Shown here one piece after another: positions 1 through 6,865 of a DNA stretch of 34,656 nt. This stretch comes from Patescibacteria group bacterium (GTDB lineage: Bacteria; Patescibacteriota; Patescibacteriia; UBA11705; JABHMO01). A program made the position numbers and the translations under genes. Where the stretch lies: NCBI GenBank assembly GCA_018818405.1, contig JAHIRY010000011.1, positions 1 to 34,656 on the forward strand. Reading direction: 5' to 3'. A model generated the notes under the pieces. The model saw only the letters and a list, made by a program, of their open reading frames with translations, searched no databases and was not told the DNA's origin. The stretch's first letter is position 1. Every line of letters begins with the position of its first letter.

Positions 1-648
1 ATCGAAGGTAGCTGATGCTATCGTATCAGTCTCAGCATCAGAATCTCCGAGCCAATTCAAGCTTGGAGTATCTCCATTCTTGCAAGCACCGGCTGTTCCG
101 GTACATCCTGAAACCGTTACATTGGCCGCGGTTACTGTTGGAGCTTGGTTATCAAATGCTTCAGCTAAAACACTGGTTGCGCTTGCGGCAGCTACATCAT
201 CAGCATCCGAATAAGTAATATTAACGGTTTGAGTATTAACTCCAACATCAGTTGATCCCGCAACAATTACGCAAGTTACTGCTCCCCAACCTTCTGCAGT
301 ATTTCCCTCCAAGCCATCAGTAACATCCATAGCCACTGCCGCACCGCAACCAAATGCACTGAAATCTACAGTTACGGTCGTTTCATTCGGGTCAACTCCA
401 TCGCCATCGGTATTGGTTATATTGGCGGAAACAGATACAGTATCACCAATATTGGCTATTCCATTTGCATCAGCATCATTTGATAAAGTTAATGTGCCGC
501 TATTAAAAGTGATACTTGCAACACCGGCGCTGACATCTTCAATTTTTGGCAGTGTGTTAAGCACTCCTAAACAAACCGCAACGATCATCAATGCTGCCAA
601 CGACAATGGCAGGAATTTGAAGAAGCTTTTTTTAATTTTTTTTGCCAT
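1..648 (-). CDS. Secreted surface protein, N-terminal part (cut by window edge)
   Basis: An open frame runs from an ATG at 648 to the window edge, 216 codons without a stop. The first 35 or so residues are a signal peptide: a lysine-rich start (MAKKIKKSFFKF) and a hydrophobic core (LAALMIVAVCLGVL). The rest is Thr/Ser/Val/Asp-rich, with short beta-strand-like segments and repeated Asp-rich turns such as NTDGDGVDPNE and YSDADD, as in stacked bacterial Ig-like or cadherin-like surface domains. Paired Cys (residues near AFGCG and VTCV, and again GCTGTAGACK) could form disulfides outside the cell. The leader is about 130 nt from a promoter at 784-811 and has no Shine-Dalgarno sequence. The exact family and the C-terminal anchor lie outside the window. 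Secretion is well supported; an adhesin or S-layer-like role is inference. Confidence 0.8.
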   Translation of the reverse strand, partial: MAKKIKKSFFKFLPLSLAALMIVAVCLGVLNTLPKIEDVSAGVASITFNSGTLTLSNDADANGIANIGDTVSVSANITNTDGDGVDPNETTVTVDFSAFGCGAAVAMDVTDGLEGNTAEGWGAVTCVIVAGSTDVGVNTQTVNITYSDADDVAAASATSVLAEAFDNQAPTVTAANVTVSGCTGTAGACKNGDTPSLNWLGDSDAETDTIASATFD

Positions 649-783
649 AATTTTTTTATTTATTAATTTATATATTTAAAACCGCCTTCATTCTTATAAT
701 GATGAAGCTGGTGTTTTTTTTAATAAAATATTTCGAATTCGTCGAGGAATTCCATTTTTTGTCTCTAATATAAATCCATCTAT

Positions 784-811
784 ATTATAACCCATTACAT
801 TGATTATTCAA
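784..811 (-). promoter_or_regulatory. Sigma70-type promoter of the surface-protein gene
   Basis: On the minus strand the -35 TTGAAT (806-811) and -10 TATAAT (784-789) are 16 bp apart. Transcription would start near 777, leaving a leader of about 130 nt that holds a small hairpin (CTTCAT/ATGAAG, about 686-707). Confidence 0.6.
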
Positions 812-849
812 ATTAGTTTTCCACATACTGCGACGATGTAAATTCCATC

Positions 850-878
850 TTGACTGGCAGAATCATCCATGGTAATGT
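850..878 (+). promoter_or_regulatory. Sigma70-type promoter of the 913/1289 gene pair
   Basis: -35 TTGACT (850-855), 17-bp spacer, -10 TAATGT (873-878). The TTG at 850 could be misread as an alternative start codon of the next gene; the promoter fit and the Shine-Dalgarno sequence before 913 argue against that. Confidence 0.5.
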
Positions 879-912
879 TTACCCGATTGAAATTCATGGA
901 AGGGAGGAACCA

Positions 913-1275
913 ATGAATGCGGAGCAATTCGAAAATGCGGCAGAATCACCGCGAAAAATTGTTCTTTCAAATGTGATAAAAGGCTGTTTCAGATTTTTCA
1001 GAATAATTGTGCTTTCAGCGTTCTTTTGGTTGGGAGGATTTCTGATATTTACAACTGAAACAATCTTACCTGAATTGGATTTTGGTTTTGCGCGATGCGT
1101 GATGGGATATGCGGCAATGGCAACCTGCAGTTGTTGGTTGGTTTATCTGCAAGAGAAAGACTGCGCATCCAGTGGAACGACTCGGGTATTTCTTCTTTAC
1201 TTTTTGACATTGCTAATGATTGGAGTTCTGGTATTCATTATTTTTTTCACTGTCAGACCAACAACATTCACCTGA
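913..1275 (+). CDS. Small membrane protein, unrecognised
   Basis: 120 residues. I do not recognise a family. Three hydrophobic stretches are visible: one around residues 26-50 (FFRIIVLSAFFWLGGFLIF), one around 63-79 (VMGYAAMATCSCWLVYL) and one around 92-114 (VFLLYFLTLLMIGVLVFIIF), so it should be an inner-membrane protein with a short cytoplasmic or external N-terminus (MNAEQFENAAESPRK). The ATG at 913 was chosen because AGGGAGG lies just before it (901-907); the frame stays open upstream to a TTG at 850, which sits in the -35 box. The next gene starts 13 nt after the stop and has its own Shine-Dalgarno sequence, so the two are probably co-transcribed from the promoter at 850-878. Confidence 0.65.
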   Translation: MNAEQFENAAESPRKIVLSNVIKGCFRFFRIIVLSAFFWLGGFLIFTTETILPELDFGFARCVMGYAAMATCSCWLVYLQEKDCASSGTTRVFLLYFLTLLMIGVLVFIIFFTVRPTTFT

Positions 1276-1288
1276 AAAGGAGCGCATC

Positions 1289-1951
1289 ATGCCAAACGAA
1301 CTCATTGTGAGGAAATGGGAATGCAATTTTTGCGGCGCGCAATTTGAAAGAGAGGAAGAGGCTGAACGAGATGAAGTGTCTTGTGAAAAATTGGTTGAAC
1401 GCTGGATTCGATTGAAAAGGTCGGTCGTGATTCTTGAACCAAAATCATTGTGTTCGTCTTTTCCTTTTCGAGAGTTTTTCACTTTTGCCATCGTTGTCAT
1501 TAACAATGTTGTCATGAAAAAATCTCGATTCAGTCCGCGGGGATCCAGAAGGGATTATGAAATAGTTCTTTCTTATTTCCCGTTGATTCAGCTGGAAGCG
1601 GATGAACCTGTTCGCGAGAAGGAATTGAATTTTTTTGGAACAGCGGAATTTCTTTTGGCGAGATTGGATGAATTTGAACGAGGAATGCCGATCCGAGGCT
1701 ATTGTTCCGAAAGAAGTGTTCGCCTTATGACGGAAGAAGAGAGAGATTCAATGGGAACCATTATTCAAAAGTTGCGGGATTCTTTGTTTCTTGCAGAGAC
1801 GAGTCTTGATCTTTCAGTTATGCCCGAAGTAGAGGAATCGCCCGGGGAACCTCACTTGGTGGCGGGCGTGGAAGATCAGCCGTCGGATGAAGAGGCTGTC
1901 GAAGAAATAGCGGACGATTCCGCTGAAGAAAAAAAAGAAGAATGCGGATAG
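1289..1951 (+). CDS. Unrecognised protein with N-terminal Cys finger and acidic tail
   Basis: 220 residues from the ATG at 1289, which has AAAGGAG nine bases upstream; the longer reading from 1220 overlaps the previous gene and lacks a ribosome site. Near the N-terminus WECNFCGAQFEREEEAERDE, followed by a Cys, looks like a small zinc-finger-type unit (C-x2-C ... C), although the position where such fingers often carry His holds Asp. The middle is a mixed segment with a hydrophobic run (FFTFAIVVINNVVM) that might be a buried strand-helix rather than a membrane span. The last 50 residues are very acidic (EEAVEEIADDSAEEKKEE). It shares a transcript with the membrane protein upstream and ends at a clear terminator, 1961-1996. 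Function unknown. Confidence 0.65.
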   Translation: MPNELIVRKWECNFCGAQFEREEEAERDEVSCEKLVERWIRLKRSVVILEPKSLCSSFPFREFFTFAIVVINNVVMKKSRFSPRGSRRDYEIVLSYFPLIQLEADEPVREKELNFFGTAEFLLARLDEFERGMPIRGYCSERSVRLMTEEERDSMGTIIQKLRDSLFLAETSLDLSVMPEVEESPGEPHLVAGVEDQPSDEEAVEEIADDSAEEKKEECG

Positions 1952-1960
1952 CGCAATATC

Positions 1961-1996
1961 GGGGCTGAGATGAAAAAATCTCGCCCTTTTTCTTTT
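1961..1996 (+). terminator. Rho-independent terminator after the 1289 gene
   Basis: Stem GGGC-T-GAGAT / ATCTC-GCCC with loop GAAAAA, followed by TTTTTCTTTT. It abuts the apt promoter and is near-identical to the terminator at 2698-2730. Confidence 0.75.
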
Positions 1997-2000
1997 AAAA

Positions 2001-2029
2001 TTGTAATTCTGCGTTCGATTTGTTATCAT
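2001..2029 (+). promoter_or_regulatory. Promoter of apt
   Basis: -35 TTGTAA (2001-2006), 17-bp spacer, -10 TATCAT (2024-2029). It belongs to a terminator-promoter block that recurs at 2704-2764. Confidence 0.6.
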
Positions 2030-2114
2030 CGTTTCAGTCGGATGAATCATTGTCTTGAATTGAAAGCATCCGCCGCCAATCATTTGGCGCTCACTCAAAA
2101 AGGAGGAACAGGAC

Positions 2115-2639
2115 ATGGAACACTTGAAGCAAAGTATCCGAGAAGTTCCGGATTTCCCAAGGCCGGGAATTCAGTTCTATGACATATCCACTCTCTTCAG
2201 AGAGCCCGCGGCGTTTGCCGAGGTGGTGGATCGTCTCGCTCGGCGGTATCTTGGTATGAACATTGACGCAGTGCTGGGCATCGAGGCTCGCGGATTTGTT
2301 CTTGGAAGCGCGCTGGCGTATCGTCTGAATACGGGGATCATTCTGGCTCGAAAGAAAGGCAAACTGCCGGGACCGACCATTTCTGAAAGTTATTCGCTCG
2401 AATACGGCAATGATGCTATTGAAATCAATGCTGACGCTGTTGCCCCCGGTGATGTGATTATCGTTGTTGACGATTTGCTGGCAACGGGCGGAACCGCGAG
2501 CGCCGCTGTGAAACTCGTCAAAAAATGCGGAGGATTGGTGCCCGAGTGCGCATTTCTGGTTGAACTGCCCGATCTTCATGGGCGAGAGAAAATCAGCGAT
2601 TCCTTGGTGTATTCCATCCTGCAGTACGCGGGAGATTGA
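2115..2639 (+). CDS. apt: Adenine phosphoribosyltransferase
   Basis: Apt converts adenine and PRPP to AMP and pyrophosphate in the cytoplasm (purine salvage). The 174-residue protein has the normal family length. It carries the N-terminal VPDFPRPGIQFYDIS segment (residues 11-25), the GIEARGF loop (55-61) and the PRPP-binding motif VVDDLLATGGTAS (117-129). The start is fixed by AAAGGAGGA at 2099-2105, nine bases before the ATG. This is the only recognised gene in the window with a strong Shine-Dalgarno sequence. It is a single-gene unit: its own promoter at 2001-2029 and a terminator at 2698-2730. For a cell with few biosynthetic genes, base salvage is an expected need. Confidence 0.95.
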   Translation: MEHLKQSIREVPDFPRPGIQFYDISTLFREPAAFAEVVDRLARRYLGMNIDAVLGIEARGFVLGSALAYRLNTGIILARKKGKLPGPTISESYSLEYGNDAIEINADAVAPGDVIIVVDDLLATGGTASAAVKLVKKCGGLVPECAFLVELPDLHGREKISDSLVYSILQYAGD

Positions 2640-2697
2640 GAAGAATCTCGATTGATTGGAACGGCTGACTCAGGGTTCTAAAAAAAAGAATACAATG

Positions 2698-2730
2698 GAG
2701 CGGGATGAAACAATCTCGCTCTTTTTCTTT
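2698..2730 (+). terminator. Rho-independent terminator after apt
   Basis: Stem GAGCG-GGAT / ATCT-CGCTC (one G-T pair), loop GAAACA, then TTTTTCTTTT. The gatC promoter begins six bases later. Confidence 0.75.
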
Positions 2731-2735
2731 TAAAA

Positions 2736-2764
2736 TTGTCATTCCGTATTTTGTTTGTTATAAT
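2736..2764 (+). promoter_or_regulatory. Promoter of gatCA, placing the start next to the gatC ATG
   Basis: -35 TTGTCA (2736-2741), 17-bp spacer, perfect -10 TATAAT (2759-2764). A start 7 nt downstream would fall at about 2771, only four bases before the gatC ATG, so the message would be essentially leaderless. Confidence 0.75.
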
Positions 2765-2774
2765 ATTTCAAAAT

Positions 2775-3062
2775 ATGCCAATATCAAAGAAACACATCGA
2801 GCACCTTGCGGAACTCGCCAGATTAGATATTACCGAAGAGGAAAAAGAGAAATACGCGGAACAGATCTCTTCGATTTTGGAATACTTTGAACAATTGAAT
2901 GAAATGGATACGATGAATGTTGAACCGTTGGCTCAGGTCAATGAGAGTTTCAATTCACTTCGTTCGGATGAAGTTTTACTTCCTTTTTCCGCTGAAAAAA
3001 CATTGGCCGCAGCTCCGCAATCGGAGAAGAATCAAATAAAAGTAAATGCGGTTTTCGAATAA
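2775..3062 (+). CDS. gatC: Asp-tRNA(Asn)/Glu-tRNA(Gln) amidotransferase subunit C
   Basis: GatC is the small subunit of the GatCAB amidotransferase, which turns mischarged Glu-tRNA(Gln) (and Asp-tRNA(Asn)) into the correct aminoacyl-tRNA; it wraps GatA and GatB together. The 95-residue protein has the family pattern: MPISKKHIEHLAELARLDI at the N-terminus, a regular helical segment (EEEKEKYAEQISSILEYFEQL) and the C-terminal 'V.PL' and 'R.DEV' elements (NVEPLAQ, LRSDEV). The ATG at 2775 was chosen over an upstream frame extension because the extension would lie inside the promoter. gatA follows after two bases. gatB is not in the window and must lie elsewhere if the complex is functional. Confidence 0.93.
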   Translation: MPISKKHIEHLAELARLDITEEEKEKYAEQISSILEYFEQLNEMDTMNVEPLAQVNESFNSLRSDEVLLPFSAEKTLAAAPQSEKNQIKVNAVFE

Positions 3063-3064
3063 TT

Positions 3065-4507
3065 ATGAAAATAAATGAATTTACAATAACACAAGCGCAT
3101 CGCGGACTTGTGGACAAAGAATTTTCCTGCGAGGAATTGACGCGCGCCTGTTTTGAGAGGATAATTGAATCAGATGAAACGATAAACGCTTTTGTTGATT
3201 TGAATGAGGATGCGGCGTATGAATCAGCTCGAGAAATTGACGAAAAAATAAAACAAGGCGAGAAAATCGGATTTTTGGAAGGAATTCCTTTTGCGTTAAA
3301 GGACAATATTTTGGTTGAAGGATTGCGAGCGACCGCCGGATCGAAAATGCTGTCGGATTATGTCGCGCCTTTTTCCGCAACAGTTGCCGCCAGATTGAAA
3401 GATTTGGGATCCGTTCTTGTCGGGAAAACAAATATGGATGAATTTGCCATGGGCTCTTCCGGCGAAACTTCATATTTCGGAGCAACGAAAAATCCGATTG
3501 ATTTAACGAAAGTGACCGGCGGATCTTCCAGCGGCAGCGCGGCTGCCATCGCGAACAATGATGTGATTTACGCGCTGGGTTCAGATACGGGCGGTTCTGT
3601 CCGACAGCCTGCGTCATTCTGCGGAGTTGTGGGATTCAAGCCTTCTTACGGCCGAATTTCTCGCCACGGACTCATGGCAATGGCCTCGAGCTTTGATCAG
3701 ATCGGCACAATTACAAAGTCTGTCAGAGACGCTGCGCTGGTTTTCGAATCGATTGCCGGCAAAGATGATTTTGACGCGACCTGCCTGGATAAAAAAGCGG
3801 AAGTGATGCCGACTCTGGATCAGGAAATCAAAGGATTGAAAATCGGCGTGCCAAAAGAATTTTTCATAGAAGGAATGGACAAAGAAGTGGCGGCCGCAAT
3901 TTCCGCTGAAATAAAAAAGTTGAGCGAGCTGGGCGCGGAAATAATTGAAATCAGTTTGCCAAAAACAAAATACGCGTTAGCGGTTTATTATATATTAATG
4001 ACAGCCGAAGTTTCCTCGAATATGGCGCGCTACGACGGCGTGCGCTACGGATTCCGAGCAAAATCGGACAATTTGTCTGAAATGTATTTGAAGAGCAGGG
4101 GGATGGGATTCGGCGATGAAGTGAGACGCAGAATAATGCTCGGCACTTATGTTCTTTCTTCCGGATATTATGATGCATATTACAAAAAAGCACAGCAAGC
4201 GCGCCGGCTGATAAAACAAGATTTTGACAATGCTTTTGAAAAAGTCGATTGCCTTGTGACTCCGACCACTCCGACAAAAGCGTTTTCCTTGGGAGAAAAA
4301 TTCGATGATCCCATGAAAATGTATTTGGCTGATATTTTCACTGTTTCCGCCAGCGTCGCCGGTCTGCCCGCGATTTGCCTTCCCTGTGGAAATGACAAGA
4401 AATCGCCTGTCGGATTGCAACTGTTAAGCAAGAATTTCAATGAAGCTGTTGTCCTGCAAGTCGCCAATAATTTGGAAGAAAAAAATCGCGCGCAAGAATT
4501 GCGATAA
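3065..4507 (+). CDS. gatA: Asp-tRNA(Asn)/Glu-tRNA(Gln) amidotransferase subunit A
   Basis: GatA is the amidase that frees ammonia from glutamine or asparagine and sends it to GatB. The 480 residues match the family length. The Ser-cisSer-Lys triad of the amidase-signature family is intact: Lys79 in FALKDNI, the cis-Ser in TGGSSSGSAAA (about Ser154) and the nucleophile Ser178 in GSDTGGSVRQPASFCG. The start two bases after the gatC stop shows tight coupling, and no Shine-Dalgarno sequence is visible. It is likely transcribed from the promoter at 2736-2764. The presence of gatCA implies that this organism makes Gln-tRNA and/or Asn-tRNA by the indirect route. Confidence 0.97.
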   Translation: MKINEFTITQAHRGLVDKEFSCEELTRACFERIIESDETINAFVDLNEDAAYESAREIDEKIKQGEKIGFLEGIPFALKDNILVEGLRATAGSKMLSDYVAPFSATVAARLKDLGSVLVGKTNMDEFAMGSSGETSYFGATKNPIDLTKVTGGSSSGSAAAIANNDVIYALGSDTGGSVRQPASFCGVVGFKPSYGRISRHGLMAMASSFDQIGTITKSVRDAALVFESIAGKDDFDATCLDKKAEVMPTLDQEIKGLKIGVPKEFFIEGMDKEVAAAISAEIKKLSELGAEIIEISLPKTKYALAVYYILMTAEVSSNMARYDGVRYGFRAKSDNLSEMYLKSRGMGFGDEVRRRIMLGTYVLSSGYYDAYYKKAQQARRLIKQDFDNAFEKVDCLVTPTTPTKAFSLGEKFDDPMKMYLADIFTVSASVAGLPAICLPCGNDKKSPVGLQLLSKNFNEAVVLQVANNLEEKNRAQELR

Positions 4508-4531
4508 TTAAAAGTTTGGCTGATTTTGCGT

Positions 4532-4975
4532 ATGTTTATTTCCTGGGAATTTACAATTACGGATATTTTTTGGATGATCGGCATTTTCTTGGCAATAATT
4601 CTTTTCGTTATTGTTCGCCGAGGATTGAAAAATTTGTCAGCCAGTGACGGACTTGATAGAAAATTCATCAGAGAAGAATGGAAAAAAATAGAAGAATTGC
4701 CTGAATACGGCAAAGAAATGAATTACAAGCTGGCGGTAATCGAAGCGGACAAACTGCTGGACTTTGCTCTCAAAGAAATGTATTTCCCGGGAGAAACAAT
4801 GGCCGACAGATTGAAAATCGCTTCTTGCAAATTTCCAAAATTAAGAGAAGTCTGGTGGGCGCACAAAGTGAGAAATCATGTTGTTCATGACAGCCGCTAT
4901 CATCTGAAGCACGGTGAAACGAGAAAAGTGCTGACTCTGTTCAAGCGCGCGTTAAAAGAGTTGACTGCGTTGTAA
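4532..4975 (+). CDS. Membrane-anchored HEPN-like protein
   Basis: 147 residues. An N-terminal membrane helix (about 9-29, FWMIGIFLAIILFVIVRR at its end) is followed by a soluble helical domain. The second half has the look of a HEPN/DUF4145-type four-helix domain: EADKLLDFALKE (71-82), GETMADRL (87-94), and the loop WWAHKVRNHVVHD (108-120), which contains R114-x4-H119, the HEPN signature. HEPN proteins are often ribonucleases or RNA/nucleotide-binding partners; in many, the R-x4-6-H pair is catalytic. The frame could also start from a TTG at 4526, but the ATG at 4532 is preferred. It lies 24 nt after gatA and may be read from the same message. Family placement rests on my reading of the motif; function is inference. 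Confidence 0.7.
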   Translation: MFISWEFTITDIFWMIGIFLAIILFVIVRRGLKNLSASDGLDRKFIREEWKKIEELPEYGKEMNYKLAVIEADKLLDFALKEMYFPGETMADRLKIASCKFPKLREVWWAHKVRNHVVHDSRYHLKHGETRKVLTLFKRALKELTAL

Positions 4976-5024
4976 AAAAAAATTAAAAATAAAAACAGTC
5001 GGGGAAAAAAGTAAAAAAATAAAA

Positions 5025-5600
5025 ATGAAAATCAAAAAAATACTATTTGCGATTATATTGTTTTTAATATCTTGTAATTTTGTTTTTGCCGAGGAGGACA
5101 ATGTCAATATTATCGTGCCTTTGCAAGACGCGTTTATCCGCTATCATCAGATCGGCTCGCAAGCTTATGAATTTTATGTCGTCACAAATCTGCCGCCCGA
5201 GCGTATTCTCCGTTATGATTGGTTTGTTGACAACAAGGAAAATTATCGAGCGGAAAAATTGAATTATTTTTTCACAAAAGGCGAACATAATGTGCGGGTA
5301 AAGGTGGAGGATGAATACGGCAATGTCCGATACGACAAAGTGAAATTGACAATTGATTTTTGGTCTTTGCAGAATAATTGGCTTCTTTGGATTTTGTATT
5401 TGCTGTTATGCTGCGTGCTCATTTATTATTGGATGGCAAAATTGATATATCTTTTCAATCGCAGTCGGGTGAACAGGGAAGTCCGATATTTTCTCAGCGC
5501 AATGGAGGAGCATGGCTGGCTGGAAAGAGCGCTCGAAGAAATGAACAGAAAAAATAACGAATCATTTAAAAAAAATCCAAATAAAAATTATCATATTTAA
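5025..5600 (+). CDS. Membrane protein with extracytoplasmic Ig-like domain
   Basis: 191 residues, not recognised. A signal sequence opens the protein (MKIKKILFAIILFLISCNF, cleavage probably after VFA at 22). Residues 25-112 form a beta-rich domain with a PKD/Ig-like pattern: YEFYVVTNLPPERILRYDW, then GEHNVRVKVEDEYGNVRYDK, the last being typical of a PKD strand pair. A membrane helix follows (about 118-140, WLLWILYLLLCCVLIYYW) and then a basic cytoplasmic tail of 50 residues ending in an Asn/Lys-rich stretch. The topology is therefore an outside domain plus an inside tail. No Shine-Dalgarno sequence. The 3' end runs into the repeat region at 5611. Confidence 0.75.
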   Translation: MKIKKILFAIILFLISCNFVFAEEDNVNIIVPLQDAFIRYHQIGSQAYEFYVVTNLPPERILRYDWFVDNKENYRAEKLNYFFTKGEHNVRVKVEDEYGNVRYDKVKLTIDFWSLQNNWLLWILYLLLCCVLIYYWMAKLIYLFNRSRVNREVRYFLSAMEEHGWLERALEEMNRKNNESFKKNPNKNYHI

Positions 5601-5610
5601 CAAAGATTAA

Positions 5611-5751
5611 GGCAGGGAACAATCAGCAAGGAGCAAGGAACACTATTGAAATCTTAAATCACCGCAGTGTGCGGGACAATCTCGAAATTCCAAATAACAA
5701 ATACTAAAATTATAATTCGTCCCGCTGTGAGACGGGACCCCGCACGCTGCG
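5611..5751 (+). repeat. Dispersed intergenic repeat cluster (copy 1, reverse orientation)
   Basis: This gap contains three modules that recur elsewhere in the window in the opposite orientation. 5611-5650 matches 9789-9825 (shared core, reverse complement: GTGTTCCTTGCTCCTTGCTG). 5661-5700 resembles 9640-9660 and 9760-9775 (TTGTCCCGCACAC; TTGTTATTTGGAATTTCGA). 5714-5751 carries two palindromes, GTCCCG-N8-CGGGAC and CCGCA-GCG-TGCGG, found again four times in full or in part at 21363-21640. No coding potential is seen. Confidence 0.75.
5688..5716 (+). promoter_or_regulatory. Possible queH promoter inside the repeat cluster
   Basis: Perfect -10 TATAAT (5711-5716) with a weak -35 TTCCAA (5688-5693) at 17 bp. 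If used, the queH leader (about 60 nt) would begin with the palindromic repeat hairpins at 5719-5751. Confidence 0.35.
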
Positions 5752-5781
5752 TTGGCAGCAACAATTCCAAACTCACATTCT

Positions 5782-6312
5782 ATGAAAGTTTTATTGCATG
5801 ATTGCTGTGCGCCGTGCGGAGCGCATGTGGCGGAAGAATTGAAAAAAGACGGCTATGATGTCACCGTTTATTTTTATAATCCGAATATTTTTCCGGCGGA
5901 AGAATATCAGTTGCGTTTGAATGAAATGAAACGATATTGCGAAAAAAATAAAATCCCGCTGATTGTCGGCAATTACAATCACGATGAATGGCTTTCCGCT
6001 GTCGCCGGTTTTGAGAATGAAAAAGAAGGCGGCGCGCGCTGTGAAAAATGTTTTATGCACCGGCTGGGAGAAACCGCGCAAAAAGCAATGGAAGAGGGAT
6101 TTGAATATTTTGCAACGACATTGTCGGTCAGTCCGCACAAGCCGGTTGAAGTTATCAACAGAATAGGAAATGAACTCGGCGAATTTTACAATGTAAAATT
6201 CATTGATACTGTCTGGCGAAAAAACGAAGGCTACAAAAAAGCGTGCGAACTCAGCCGAAAAAATGATTTTCATCGCCAGAATTATTGCGGCTGCGAATTC
6301 AGCGTAAACTGA
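5782..6312 (+). CDS. queH: Epoxyqueuosine reductase, QueH type
   Basis: QueH reduces epoxyqueuosine in tRNA to queuosine, the last step of making this wobble-position (G34) modification; it is the non-cobalamin alternative to QueG. The 176-residue protein has the family's metal-binding cysteines: CC at 8-9 and Cys12 (LLHDCCAPCGAH), Cys87/Cys90 (ARCEKCFMHRL) and a CGC pair near the C-terminus (QNYCGCEFS, 169-171). The central TTLSVSPHK is also typical. The ATG at 5782 was chosen because the family begins with a 'MKVLLHDCCAPC'-like segment; the upstream TTG at 5752 lies in the repeat. No other queuosine gene is in the window. It ends at a bidirectional terminator, 6334-6364. Confidence 0.93.
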   Translation: MKVLLHDCCAPCGAHVAEELKKDGYDVTVYFYNPNIFPAEEYQLRLNEMKRYCEKNKIPLIVGNYNHDEWLSAVAGFENEKEGGARCEKCFMHRLGETAQKAMEEGFEYFATTLSVSPHKPVEVINRIGNELGEFYNVKFIDTVWRKNEGYKKACELSRKNDFHRQNYCGCEFSVN

Positions 6313-6333
6313 AATTCATTTAAAAAAAATTAA

Positions 6334-6364
6334 CCTCGGGCAAAGAGTTGCCCGAGGATTTTTG
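6334..6364. terminator. Bidirectional terminator between queH and the 6711 gene
   Basis: Perfect 10-bp stem CCTCGGGCAA / TTGCCCGAGG with loop AGAG. ATTTTTG follows on the plus side and an A-run precedes it (6322-6329), so it can serve both convergent genes. Confidence 0.85.
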
Positions 6365-6366
6365 TT

Positions 6367-6711
6367 TCAAGCGTTTTTTTCCATTCTTCCGGATCGCAGA
6401 ATCTTGCAATCCGTGATGACCGGAAGCATTTCGCCATTAACCCTCTGCGATTCGCAGTTTCTGACGAAAATCGGAAAAACCGGATTTTCTCCTTGCTTCG
6501 CGAAAAGCAATTTCCGCGAAAACATGGTTGCCGGCACAGCATGTTTTTTCCCGTAGTTGTCCACAAACAGAATATTCAGGCGGATTCTGAAGAAATCTCC
6601 GAATTTTTTCTGATTCAGCACCAGCCCGAGAAAGTTCATTATTTTCAATCGAGCGGCCGAATCATTTGTTGTTTTCGTATAGAGATTTTTCCACCAATTC
6701 CGATTTGACAT
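6367..6711 (-). CDS. Unrecognised small basic protein
   Basis: 114 residues from the ATG at 6711, chosen because AGGAGGAGG lies upstream on the minus strand; the frame extends to 6741 but that would include the ribosome site. No family recognised. The protein is basic, begins SNRNWWKNLYTKTTNDSAARL, and the middle looks like beta strands (DFFRIRLNILFVDNYGKKHAVPATMF, residues about 39-64, then PVFPIFVRN). There is no signal peptide or membrane helix, so it is likely cytoplasmic. It is a single-gene unit with its own strong promoter (6749-6777), almost identical in the -35 region to that of the 14227 gene, and it converges on queH with a shared terminator. Confidence 0.6.
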   Translation of the reverse strand: MSNRNWWKNLYTKTTNDSAARLKIMNFLGLVLNQKKFGDFFRIRLNILFVDNYGKKHAVPATMFSRKLLFAKQGENPVFPIFVRNCESQRVNGEMLPVITDCKILRSGRMEKNA

Positions 6712-6748
6712 CAGCGCCTCCTCCTGTTGATTTTTCAACACAATTCAC

Positions 6749-6777
6749 AGCATAGCGGAAATTCGCTTTTTCGTCAA
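6749..6777 (-). promoter_or_regulatory. Promoter of the 6711 gene
   Basis: Minus strand: -35 TTGACG (6772-6777), 17-bp spacer, -10 TATGCT (6749-6754). The 15-base string TTGACGAAAAAGCGA is shared exactly with the promoter at 14255-14283. Confidence 0.65.
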
Positions 6778-6824
6778 GCTGGCAATCTTGAATTCGACTT
6801 CAAATTGCAAAATATTCATCGGAT

Positions 6825-6853
6825 TTGGGCGCTAAATATAAATGTGTTAAAAT
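6825..6853 (+). promoter_or_regulatory. Probable promoter of the UvrD-like helicase
   Basis: -10 TAAAAT (6848-6853) with a partial -35 TTGGGC (6825-6830) at 17 bp. Transcription would start near 6860, leaving only a few bases before the ATG. Confidence 0.45.
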
Positions 6854-6865
6854 AGCAAATGATTT

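Noticed and set aside
850-912. An N-terminal extension of the 913 gene to a TTG at 850
   Set aside because: That TTG is part of a good -35 box, and AGGGAGG supports the ATG at 913.
6330-6566. A 78-codon minus-strand frame over the end of the 6711 gene
   Set aside because: It overlaps the bidirectional terminator and the real frame with its Shine-Dalgarno sequence.
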